IMG/VR virus record: IMGVR_UViG_3300031525_000001
Location: 1-64,000 of that record
DNA from: a virus
Strand: one strand, 5' to 3'
DNA: 64,000 nucleotides
Shown here: positions 18,379-27,576 of the stretch, piece after piece
Layout of the letters: the number at the start of each line of letters is the position of its first letter
Position numbering within the stretch: position 1 is the stretch's first letter
The notes under the pieces: model-generated
What the model was told of the DNA's origin: nothing
Database searches by the model: none
Seen by the model: only the letters and a program-made list of their open reading frames with translations
Program-made: the position numbers and the translations under genes

Positions 18379-21186
18379 ATGGCTACCGTATCAGAGACAA
18401 TCGTCGTAACCGTAACGGGTGTGAACCCGCAAACGAAGAATTATTCTATTCTTGTGGATACCACCACAGGCGATGCCGTGGGTAATCCGCTCACCATCTC
18501 CTATACGGGCACAAACGCTGGCACTGACCAGATCGTGGCGACGATGCCCTCACACTCGCTCACGTCAAATACAGCGGAAATCGCATGGCAGGCCACAAAC
18601 TTATCGATTGCCATATCGCCCGTCACAGTAAATGTGTACGCAAACTCATCTCAAACTGCGGGCTACGTCGGGTTCGGCGGGGCGTTTCAGGGCTCTATCA
18701 CCTCAAACTCGCTGGTCATTAACGAAGTCATTCAGAATTACCCTCTCAGCCCTTTCTGCGCTCAGAACAACGTCTCCTCTTGCGGCGGCGGTTACAAGGA
18801 GATTCCGCTGTACATCTTGCAACAGCAGAACACGGGTCAGGCGTATGCGAGCAAGACCGCAATCCCCGGCTCGGGTTCAGGCAGCACAGGCAACCCAGTC
18901 GTGGTGGACATGACGGGGTACTTCGTCGTTGCTACCCCGGGCGTCTACACTTTCTACATGCAGTTCGCAAACGTCAGCCAGAGCGCCTTTTGGGTTGGCA
19001 ATGGGGCATCCGTCACATACACTAACGGTAACAACACGGGCGCAAATCCATTCCCAGCGACGGGACCGAACACGGCTTTCTGGAATGCTCAGACTCCTAC
19101 CACCAGTCATCTCGCTCTCGCGAACAACGTGAATCCCGGATTATACGGCGGCACCCGCACTTGCTATATCAGTTTTCCAGCGGCAGGCAAGTATCCGTTT
19201 GAAGCGTACTACAACCAGCGCAACCCAGTTCAGTTCAGCGGCGACAACAACGGGTACTGGCAACTGACCTATGTCGCGGGGTCAGGTACTCAATACAATC
19301 AAGAAGGAAACCTCACCGCCACGGGACCGACGTTCCAGCCCGTCTCTCTCACCACTCCTCCAGCGCAGGGGTCGGTGGGCTCACGCCAACTGCAATTGTC
19401 GGTCGCCTCGGGAGTTGCTACACCAACCTCCCCCACAACCGAACTAGAACTTCAGGGCACAACCCAAGACTTGTACTTGACAGTCGGCAACGCCGTCCCC
19501 ATAGCTTACACCACCATTCCATACATCCCCGTCTTGGAAACTGTCGCTGGTAGTGTTTTCTTGTACGACACCGGAAGCGTTTTCAATTTCGGCGGTCAGA
19601 ATTACGGCGGACAGTCGGTAACTGGCTTGGCTGCCCCGGCCCTCGCAGCGGGGGCGATAAGCCTCTCAGGGGACAACACGGCTTGGCAGGGATTGTTCAG
19701 CCTCAGCTACAGCGGTGTCAACCCCACTGGACATGGCGTACTGGCGTTCAATGGCGGCTCCGTGGTATCAGGTGTGGATGTTACCAATTTGATAATCACG
19801 GCAGACGACATCGCTTGGTTCGACAGCACCGATCTCAGTCTCGATCTATTCACACCGTCCAGCGGCGGGGATTTGCAGTACCCAATTCAAGTAGCGTACA
19901 TGGTCATGCCGGATCGGGCTGGCATTACGGTTACCCCGTCATCGATGCCTGCTAATGGCTCGGATCAGACGCTTAACGTCAACCTACCTAAGCCGATGAG
20001 TCCCGAACAACAAGGGCTGTACGGTACGGGCGATACGGTTAATGCCCCAACGGTCTCGCTTTCAGGCGGCGTCACCGTTACTACCCCACCTTCCCCAGTT
20101 CTGAACGGCAGCGGATGGCTCACGGGGTGGACTATGAAAGTTCACGTGCCCGCGAGTTCCTCTAGCGGCTCTTTCCAACTGACCTTCGGCGTTACGGGCA
20201 CGCTCACGTATCTGAACGGCACCTCGTTCACGACGGGCACCGTCACGTACATTTCAAGCTCCACCCCACTCGCCACTATCGCCACGACGGGCAATAACTA
20301 CACCGCCCCCACGAACTACTCTTTTGTGGTCAGTGGCGGCAGAACGGGTACGGCACCGAACTACACGATCACTGGAAGCATCACGCTGACAGCGGTAATA
20401 TTCAGCACGGATAATGGCTCATTTGTGACGGCTCCCGGAAGCAACAGTTTCTTCCGTATCCACAGTGCTACAAAAACAACGATAGCCGCAGGCACGTTGG
20501 TGTCCGGCCCAACTCCCGTCACTGGCGGCTACCACACCACCATAGCTCTCACGACCGTCAGTGCCTATGCTTGGGGAACGCCCCTTAGCCTTGGGTACAC
20601 AGCAACGGATTCGCTGAGCGGTCTGAGTGTCAGCTACACCGACTCGAACACGTATAACAACGGCAACGCAGCCCCGGGCGGCGGTGGAGGCGGCGGTGGA
20701 TGCCCTGCGGTTGAGATGTGGATCAACGACTCTATGCAGGTTAGCGACTGCATGGTTGGTGTCCTCCTCGACACGTTGCCCGACGAAACCCCTGAGTATG
20801 CGAACAGTCTGCCGTCTGCGTCAGTTTCAGAAGCAGTTCAGTGGATGGACTACAGCACCGAAGTTTGCTACCACTTTGTCGCGGAGAACGGCGCTGAAGT
20901 CATCGTATCGGGCAGCACGCCAGTGCCTTCACGTGAGTCGATTGAATCGCTCGCAGATGGCATGGAGACTTGTGAAATTGCCGCTTACGCCAACGAAATT
21001 CGTGTTGGAATGCATGTCATTACCGATGTCGGAAACGGTCCAGAATGGTCTCAGCTTACCACGGCGGAATGCGTGGGTATGCGACGTGTGGCACGTTTGT
21101 ACTGCGGCGGACGTAACTTCGCGGCGGGTGTGACTCGCGGCAAGTACATCTACACCCACAACCTTCAACCGATTGTTCCGAAATAA
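18379..21186 (+). CDS. Tail fibre protein with C-terminal Hint (intein-like) domain
   Basis: 935 aa. The first ~760 residues are strand-rich fibre sequence. A run of eight glycines then leads directly into Cys775 (CPAVEMWI at 20701). The last ~160 residues read like a Hint fold: an N-terminal Cys after Gly, MQVSDCMVGVLLD, CYHFVAENGAEVIVS then STPV (block B-like), GMHVI, and a C-terminal YIYTHN. Similar terminal Hint-like modules follow Gly-rich linkers in other phage tail proteins. Because there is no C-extein, an active domain would cleave or attach the fibre C-terminus rather than splice. Activity is inference. AAGGAAAAC is a good RBS. Confidence 0.6.
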   Translation: MATVSETIVVTVTGVNPQTKNYSILVDTTTGDAVGNPLTISYTGTNAGTDQIVATMPSHSLTSNTAEIAWQATNLSIAISPVTVNVYANSSQTAGYVGFGGAFQGSITSNSLVINEVIQNYPLSPFCAQNNVSSCGGGYKEIPLYILQQQNTGQAYASKTAIPGSGSGSTGNPVVVDMTGYFVVATPGVYTFYMQFANVSQSAFWVGNGASVTYTNGNNTGANPFPATGPNTAFWNAQTPTTSHLALANNVNPGLYGGTRTCYISFPAAGKYPFEAYYNQRNPVQFSGDNNGYWQLTYVAGSGTQYNQEGNLTATGPTFQPVSLTTPPAQGSVGSRQLQLSVASGVATPTSPTTELELQGTTQDLYLTVGNAVPIAYTTIPYIPVLETVAGSVFLYDTGSVFNFGGQNYGGQSVTGLAAPALAAGAISLSGDNTAWQGLFSLSYSGVNPTGHGVLAFNGGSVVSGVDVTNLIITADDIAWFDSTDLSLDLFTPSSGGDLQYPIQVAYMVMPDRAGITVTPSSMPANGSDQTLNVNLPKPMSPEQQGLYGTGDTVNAPTVSLSGGVTVTTPPSPVLNGSGWLTGWTMKVHVPASSSSGSFQLTFGVTGTLTYLNGTSFTTGTVTYISSSTPLATIATTGNNYTAPTNYSFVVSGGRTGTAPNYTITGSITLTAVIFSTDNGSFVTAPGSNSFFRIHSATKTTIAAGTLVSGPTPVTGGYHTTIALTTVSAYAWGTPLSLGYTATDSLSGLSVSYTDSNTYNNGNAAPGGGGGGGGCPAVEMWINDSMQVSDCMVGVLLDTLPDETPEYANSLPSASVSEAVQWMDYSTEVCYHFVAENGAEVIVSGSTPVPSRESIESLADGMETCEIAAYANEIRVGMHVITDVGNGPEWSQLTTAECVGMRRVARLYCGGRNFAAGVTRGKYIYTHNLQPIVPK

Positions 21187-21194
21187 GGGGAGAC

Positions 21195-22487
21195 ATGGCT
21201 GCCACATACCCATACACGTATGCCTACAAAGGGCCTCCGTTCAACTGGCTCGGGCACGTCTCCGAGACTCAGTTCAAAGCTTTCCAAGATTGGTACACAG
21301 CGTTAAAGATCAGTGCGCCCGCGACATCCACCCCCTCTTCAACCGGGAGTACAAGCACAAACCCCGCGCCCTCGCCGAGCATGGGAACCACCACGCCCAT
21401 AACCCCACAGTCGAATTCGTCAACCACCAACGCTGCGACTTTGGCTGCGACCACAGTCAAGGCGTTCGAGGGGTTCAGCGCAACTGCGTACCCCGATCCT
21501 GCGGGACAGACGAAGACGTACTCCATTGGGTACGGTCACCAGATTGTCCCGGGTGACGGACTTTCTACGTCATCGGTGGTGACGATGGATCAAGCGAACA
21601 CGTTCTTGATGTCCGATCTGCAAGCGTCAATTAACACCGTCAACAATTCCGTGACAGCACCTTTGGAGCCGAACCAGATGGCGGCTCTGACTTCACTGGC
21701 ATACAACATCGGCGGAACCGCTTTCAAAAATTCGACGCTGGTTGCCGATCTCAATAGCGGCAACACGGCAGCGGCATCAGCCCAGTTTAACAACTGGGTG
21801 TACGCCAATGGTCAGGTGAACAATTCGTTGGTTGCACGGCGAATGCAAGAGCAGATGCTTTTCAGTACGGGCGTCATCCTGAGCAACTCAGGCACTCCGA
21901 CCATCAACGCCGCCAACGCCGCTGGTGGTGCCGGGGCGATGACTACCCAGCTTCACTACCAGATTCGTGCCCAGCAGCTACGCAAGACCGCAGGGGCCTT
22001 GGAGCAGTATTACCAGACGCTCAATGATGATACTCTCGCCCCCACGTTCGCAAAAGCCGCATGGCAGCCGCCACAGACGGGGTATTTCCAGTACGCCCAC
22101 CGCGATGACCAGCTTCCGATGGTCGTGATGGGGCAAATCAAGACCTACCTGAAGGAACGGCTACAACGTCAGGATGATTCGGTTTTCCACATGAACCATG
22201 CCCGCAATATCATTGAAAAGGTTGAAGATAAGGCGCAATACCAGTTTGATGCCAAGACGCAGGTCCCCAACTTGATTTCTCAAATAAACGGCTATTTTGC
22301 TCTTCCGCAATACGCCCCTGTTTTAGTGAAGGATCAAACGGACGTGTACCCAGCGGGCAGCACCACGCCTCGGTATCGAGTTCACGAGCTTGACAACCCG
22401 ACGACCTTCGAACTGGAACAACACGGACGTGCGCTCCCGGGCGGTCCAGTTGACTTGAAGGAGACGCCACAACCCGCAACTGGTTAA
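21195..22487 (+). CDS. Baseplate hub protein with GH24 lysozyme domain
   Basis: 430 aa, RBS AGGGGAG. After an N-terminal ~75 aa with Ser/Thr/Pro-rich linker comes a T4/P21-type lysozyme domain at ~residues 80-225: VKAFEGFSATAYPDP with the catalytic Glu, SIGYGHQ with the Thr/Ser-Gly-Tyr-Gly-His signature, MAALTSLAYNIG, and LVARRMQE near its end. The C-terminal ~200 aa is helical and not recognised. Placement amid baseplate genes suggests the tail lysozyme that opens peptidoglycan during DNA injection (gp5-like), rather than the lytic endolysin. Confidence 0.8.
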   Translation: MAATYPYTYAYKGPPFNWLGHVSETQFKAFQDWYTALKISAPATSTPSSTGSTSTNPAPSPSMGTTTPITPQSNSSTTNAATLAATTVKAFEGFSATAYPDPAGQTKTYSIGYGHQIVPGDGLSTSSVVTMDQANTFLMSDLQASINTVNNSVTAPLEPNQMAALTSLAYNIGGTAFKNSTLVADLNSGNTAAASAQFNNWVYANGQVNNSLVARRMQEQMLFSTGVILSNSGTPTINAANAAGGAGAMTTQLHYQIRAQQLRKTAGALEQYYQTLNDDTLAPTFAKAAWQPPQTGYFQYAHRDDQLPMVVMGQIKTYLKERLQRQDDSVFHMNHARNIIEKVEDKAQYQFDAKTQVPNLISQINGYFALPQYAPVLVKDQTDVYPAGSTTPRYRVHELDNPTTFELEQHGRALPGGPVDLKETPQPATG

Positions 22488-22491
22488 ATTT

Positions 22492-23283
22492 ATGTCATTC
22501 GACTACAACGTTTTGGTGATTGATCCGACGACGCAACAGCCCATCGGTGCCTGCGACCATCAGCAGAGCTTCGAGCGGTATGTCGTGGATTTCAATGATT
22601 TTAAGACGTTGCACTACGCGGGGAACACCGCGTTAAACATGCGGGCTCCGATCAACGGTCAAGCCATGGTTCAGATGTGGATTTCAGGAGAAGAGGTTCA
22701 GCAGAACGACCCCACGTATGGCTGGCAACTCCTTATCGACCCTGACCGAATCGATGCCGTCAACTCGACCGACGTGTTCTACAAAATAGAGTTCCTTAAG
22801 CCCGTTCGTTTCGTTGTGCCGCTGATCGAGGTGTCGTACCTAACCATACAGGGGTACTGCCTGAAGTGTAGCGCAATGGGTTTCCTAAACGATTTCAAAA
22901 ATGCAGCCAACGGGAGCTTTTTGCACGTCACCCAGCAGACGAAACTGGCGCAGAAGGGGCTCAAGTGGATTTTGACCTCTCAGTGCACCTTCTACCCCAC
23001 ATTTGTTTGCCCGCTTAAGAGTTATGTGGGCAAGAAATTGGGTATTCAATTAACAGACACCGACATTCAGAATGCGGTGCAGACCGCCTTGAACACGATG
23101 CAACAGGTGCAACAGGCTCAGAACACGGTTCAGACGCTCGACCCACTGGAAATGATTAAAGACATCCAATACGTGACGGCACAGGTTGCCACGGACGATC
23201 CGACAACCATACAGGTTGCGGCCATGATTACGACTTTCAGCGGCACGTCAGTTCCCCTGTCGTTCCAGATGGCGGTAAACTAA
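22492..23283 (+). CDS. Probable baseplate protein
   Basis: 263 aa, not recognised by motif. The N-terminal half is strand-rich (MWISGEEVQQNDPTYGWQLL), the C-terminal half holds Gln-rich helices (LNTMQQVQQAQNTVQTLDPL). It has no signal peptide. It starts 5 nt after the hub lysozyme gene and its stop abuts the start of the baseplate J-like gene, so it is almost surely part of the same baseplate operon, for example a hub or wedge connector. Confidence 0.5.
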   Translation: MSFDYNVLVIDPTTQQPIGACDHQQSFERYVVDFNDFKTLHYAGNTALNMRAPINGQAMVQMWISGEEVQQNDPTYGWQLLIDPDRIDAVNSTDVFYKIEFLKPVRFVVPLIEVSYLTIQGYCLKCSAMGFLNDFKNAANGSFLHVTQQTKLAQKGLKWILTSQCTFYPTFVCPLKSYVGKKLGIQLTDTDIQNAVQTALNTMQQVQQAQNTVQTLDPLEMIKDIQYVTAQVATDDPTTIQVAAMITTFSGTSVPLSFQMAVN

Positions 23284-26200
23284 ATGCCTACACCGATCAC
23301 TAGCTTGACCCCACTTACGTTGGTGACGCCGCAACTTCCCACGAACGTTCAGACGATCTCCGTAGACTCATCGGTGCTCCCGGTCACGGTTATCGCCGAC
23401 GTGAATACAACTCGTATTGAAATATCCGCCTACAACACGACCTACGCGGTGACGACATTTACTTCCGCGACGGTCAATGGGGTGACTCAAAACACGTTCT
23501 CCTTTAGCGTGCCTTTGGTTCCTACGGTTGAAGAAACCACAATTCAGATCGTCGGGCGAAACTACAATCCCTACGGTGTGTGGGCTTCCCTGACCGCGAT
23601 CCCAACAGGATACACTTTCGTTGACCCCAACGGTAATGTGCAGGTCGCCACAGTCGGCGGCGTGACTGGTGCAAACCAGCCCACGTGGAATTTAGCATTG
23701 GCTGGAACCACTTCCGATGGCAGCGGTCTCACAATAATCACGTGGACGAACCTCGGACCTCTTGCGGTTTCCGCAACCATCAAGTTCTCGCTGATCTTTT
23801 TCCAGAGCAACCTCGCCGTCCAGTTCGGCCCGCCATCTGGTATTCAGGCATTCAAGGATCAGACAGATTGCACCCTTCAGTGGGTCACTCCGTCGTTTAC
23901 AACCCCGAACATCAGCCTTGTCGGGGTGCGAGTTCTGCTTTCGACGGACCCCGCAGGCATCAATCCGCCATTCGTTCAATTCGGCGATCTGGTGCAGGAC
24001 ATTTCAAGCTCCGTCAACACGGTGATTGATTCTGAAACGACTACATCCACGGTCGGCAACACGACCGTTACCACCACCTCTTCGACGACGATGCCGACGA
24101 ATTACAGTACGGTGGATGTGCCCTCGTCGTTCTTTGGCGCTGCCCCAGAGTTTTACGCGATGTTCTCCACGGTCATTCAGGAGACCAACCCCAACTCAAC
24201 CACCATCTATGAATCTCAGCAGAACGGTCCTCTGACTTGCGGGTTCGTGAATCTTCAGGTAGTCAGCCCCACGGATTTCCCCGTGCTCCAACGTCAGCAG
24301 GACATCGCGGGTCGAATCATAGCTCAAATTTTGCGACAACAGCCGAACCTAGACCTGTCGCCGCGTTCCGAAATTCGTGACGCGATTGTCGATCCGGTCG
24401 CTGTAGAACTGTCGAACATGAGCGTTCGTGAGTGGTTCTCTCGCTGCTCCACGTCCATCTCGGCTATCAGCCAGATTGACAATGCAAGTGGCAACGGAGT
24501 ATCTGATCCATTCAACACCAGCCCGTACAAACAGCAGATCGCTCGTGCCTACGGTTTGAACGCCAGCAACACTCAAACCCTGATCGACACCCAGTTCAAT
24601 ATCCTCGGCGAGCAGGCTGGTTTGACTCGCGGCGGGGCGACCGACTCCACCACAATCCTGACGTTCTTCACGTACACACAGCCCACGCAGAGCATTACGA
24701 TTCCTGAAAACGCGACGGTCGCAACCATCGCAGATGCCAGCACGCCCGCTTTGAACTTCATCACCCGTGGGTCGGCGGTGCTCAACGTCGCTAACCTGAA
24801 CTCCTATTACAACGCGGTGCAGGGTTGGTGGGCGGTGACCGTACCAGCGGAGTGCACCACAGCAGGCTCCGTAGGCAACGTCGGTGCGGGTACGATTCGC
24901 TCGATTGTAAACGGTCTTCCTGCGGGCATCAACGTTACGAATCTCGTGGCGGCTCAATACGGTTCCGACCAACAGTCCAACTCGCAGTTTGCCGCTTTGA
25001 TTCAAGCGCGTCTCGTTACTGGTATCGACTCAAGCACACGCCACGGTTACCTCGTAGCTGCCCTACAGACGCCGGGTATCATATCGGCTATCATCGTGGC
25101 GGCTGGCGATCTGGACATGATCCGTGATTGGGACCCAATCCGCCAGAAGCATGTTTATGGTTGTGTGGATATCTACACTCGGGGCACGACGCTTACCCAG
25201 CAGAACAACAGCGTCACATTCACATACGGAAACGTGGGGACCTATGGCAACCTACCGACGTACCTGCCTCTCACGTTGAGCGATCCGCAGTTGATCCGTT
25301 TCAACATTCCATCGTTCAGCACCCTGACTTCCCCTATCTACACGGCCGTAGAACTTGCCGTGACCCGAGGATCGAGCACTTTCTACCTCGGCATTGAACG
25401 CGCTCAAATCGATAACGTGGGCGGGAATGTCTTTGTCAACCCGAACGATCTGTGCTATCAGTATGTAGGCTCGGGGGCTACCACGGCTAAGGTTCCGCAG
25501 CTTATCAACGGTATTCCAGCGACCAACAAAGTTGCCGTTGCCGCTCTCGCGAGTGCTTCGGGCTCCTATACTTTCGGGCTATTCGCACGACTTCAGTCGT
25601 CGCTGCTTTACACCCCGCCGCTTCAGCCTATCATCTCCATAGACTCGGTTGTGGGTCAGACCGGGGAGACGGGGATTGTAAATAGCAATCTGGTTGAACT
25701 CATTCACACTTCAGATTTCCTGTTGCTCGGAGGCTCGAACGAGGCGGGAGATGAGGTTAACGTATCGGCGACAACGAGTGCCCCCGTTACCAAGACAATC
25801 ACGGCGAGTACGGCAACCCCCGCCATTATCGACATCGCCATGGACGTGCCGCTCAGTGCCACTGGCGTGCCGCAGAACATCTTGTCGGTGTTGAGCACCG
25901 ACCTTTCGACCTCCTACACTTGGGGCGTTGATTACACCATCGTTCCACTAGACACCTACCACACCTACGGATTGAACCTGCTGACCTCCTCAACGCCGAT
26001 CACTAACATCGAGATTTCAGGCGACGTGCTGACGGTAACTACTCCGAATAATTTTGGTCAGGGTGCGAGTGTCACCTTAAGCCAGCTTGGGGTCGCCACA
26101 TTCCTGAGTGGTCAAATCGTTATCATCGCCACAGCTTCCCCGTCGCAATTTACGGCGGCTTATTCGAGCGCAGATTATGCGTCGGCTCCAGATTCGGGCT

Positions 26201-27576
26201 TTGTCACTGGGTCCGCCATCCAGAACTTCGAGCAGGTGGTGGTCACGTACAACCAATTTACGGTGTACGAGCGTCCATCCCTCATCACAGGCGAGCAACA
26301 GGTCCTCAACGGGGTGATACCGACACCGTTAAACAACGCCTTCAGCTTCGTGGACAATATCTGGTTGCCCGAGAGCTATGCTCCGGGTGTACCAATTTAC
26401 CCGCCAGATCAGTACCACACGCTCACGCTCGACGGCTGGGACGGTCTGTACAACGCTACGGACGGTGGGTTGGATATCACGGGTTCGGCTGCGGCATCGG
26501 CCGCCATAGTGGACGGCGTTACCATCGGGTATACGACCTTGGTGGGTGCCCAAGTTCCGTACCTCAACCGCTACATCAAAGTCACCTATAACCAAGGTCA
26601 GTTCAATCTGGTCATGCGTGAGAACATCGACTTTACGCTCAGCCAAGACCCGGTTACGAATGCATGGGAATTGACTCGTATCGGCACGGGCGGCATCCCA
26701 GATGGGGGAACCGTTACGGTTTCTTATTTCGCTACAGAAAATTTCACGATCAGCACCGAGTACCCCGCTTACGTGCAGGTTCTCGCCAACGAGATCGCAA
26801 TCACCAAATCTGCGGCGGCAGACGTGATTATCAAAGCGATGGTCGCGAGCCCAGTGGACATCACGATGACCGTTACACTTCAGGCGAACGCTTCGACTGA
26901 GGTGGTTGATCCCCAGATTCGCACGGCTATCAGCATCGTGCTCGACAACGCACAGGGTACGCTTTACCAGTCGGAACTCGTCAGTCAGGTTCAGGCGATT
27001 ACAGGTGTCACCAGCGTTTCGTTGCCACTGCTCCGCTGTGCAAAGGCCGATGGTTCGTATGATATCGGAGTTGTCATCCCCACGGATACCGTGTGGATTC
27101 CATTGGTTCAAGACCCGCTGTTCGCCCCATTGGGCGCTGGTGCTTTGCCTGCAAACAGCTTTATTACATCGCTGGATGTCCTGCCAGACACCACCATTCC
27201 ATCTGGTGGGCAAGCCAACGCAGTAGTTGACCTGTTCTACCAAGGACAGCTATTCCGTCGAGCATCGTCGGTCGCAGACTTCTTGGCAAACAGCCCAGCG
27301 GCACAGCATCTCGCCAGCACCGCCGTACCCGGGTCGTTCTATATCTTCGGTGAGAACGATGCTATCAACGGTACGACGACTTCGGCCTACGTCGGCAAGA
27401 TCGCAATCGTGGTGCCGTTGGACGTTACCAACCCCGGTTTGTACAGCTACTTTGTTACCTATCAGGTTTACGATGAGACGGGTGCAAGCGACATCACCGT
27501 GTCGTCCACCGAATACCTGACGACAGGCAACATTGTCATCAACTATGTAACGCCAACCTCTACGACGGGATCATAA
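23284..27576 (+). CDS. Baseplate wedge protein, baseplate J/gp6-like
   Basis: 1430 aa. Residues ~340-660 follow the baseplate_J plan: a helical entry (QDIAGRIIAQILRQQPNLD, then AVELSNMSV), QTLIDTQFNILGEQAGLTR, a strand domain (ITIPENATVATI ... FITRGSAVL), GSVGNVGAGTI, and the conserved later helix with 'ARLVTG-DSSTRHGYLVAAL' and 'VYGCVDIYTRG'. The N-terminal 300 aa carry fibre-like modules including GANQPTWNLALAG with a DG-x-TWTN segment, shared with the next gene. The protein is far longer than T4 gp6 (660 aa), so it combines wedge and extra decoration domains. Builds the contractile-tail baseplate. Confidence 0.75.
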   Translation: MPTPITSLTPLTLVTPQLPTNVQTISVDSSVLPVTVIADVNTTRIEISAYNTTYAVTTFTSATVNGVTQNTFSFSVPLVPTVEETTIQIVGRNYNPYGVWASLTAIPTGYTFVDPNGNVQVATVGGVTGANQPTWNLALAGTTSDGSGLTIITWTNLGPLAVSATIKFSLIFFQSNLAVQFGPPSGIQAFKDQTDCTLQWVTPSFTTPNISLVGVRVLLSTDPAGINPPFVQFGDLVQDISSSVNTVIDSETTTSTVGNTTVTTTSSTTMPTNYSTVDVPSSFFGAAPEFYAMFSTVIQETNPNSTTIYESQQNGPLTCGFVNLQVVSPTDFPVLQRQQDIAGRIIAQILRQQPNLDLSPRSEIRDAIVDPVAVELSNMSVREWFSRCSTSISAISQIDNASGNGVSDPFNTSPYKQQIARAYGLNASNTQTLIDTQFNILGEQAGLTRGGATDSTTILTFFTYTQPTQSITIPENATVATIADASTPALNFITRGSAVLNVANLNSYYNAVQGWWAVTVPAECTTAGSVGNVGAGTIRSIVNGLPAGINVTNLVAAQYGSDQQSNSQFAALIQARLVTGIDSSTRHGYLVAALQTPGIISAIIVAAGDLDMIRDWDPIRQKHVYGCVDIYTRGTTLTQQNNSVTFTYGNVGTYGNLPTYLPLTLSDPQLIRFNIPSFSTLTSPIYTAVELAVTRGSSTFYLGIERAQIDNVGGNVFVNPNDLCYQYVGSGATTAKVPQLINGIPATNKVAVAALASASGSYTFGLFARLQSSLLYTPPLQPIISIDSVVGQTGETGIVNSNLVELIHTSDFLLLGGSNEAGDEVNVSATTSAPVTKTITASTATPAIIDIAMDVPLSATGVPQNILSVLSTDLSTSYTWGVDYTIVPLDTYHTYGLNLLTSSTPITNIEISGDVLTVTTPNNFGQGASVTLSQLGVATFLSGQIVIIATASPSQFTAAYSSADYASAPDSGFVTGSAIQNFEQVVVTYNQFTVYERPSLITGEQQVLNGVIPTPLNNAFSFVDNIWLPESYAPGVPIYPPDQYHTLTLDGWDGLYNATDGGLDITGSAAASAAIVDGVTIGYTTLVGAQVPYLNRYIKVTYNQGQFNLVMRENIDFTLSQDPVTNAWELTRIGTGGIPDGGTVTVSYFATENFTISTEYPAYVQVLANEIAITKSAAADVIIKAMVASPVDITMTVTLQANASTEVVDPQIRTAISIVLDNAQGTLYQSELVSQVQAITGVTSVSLPLLRCAKADGSYDIGVVIPTDTVWIPLVQDPLFAPLGAGALPANSFITSLDVLPDTTIPSGGQANAVVDLFYQGQLFRRASSVADFLANSPAAQHLASTAVPGSFYIFGENDAINGTTTSAYVGKIAIVVPLDVTNPGLYSYFVTYQVYDETGASDITVSSTEYLTTGNIVINYVTPTSTTGS

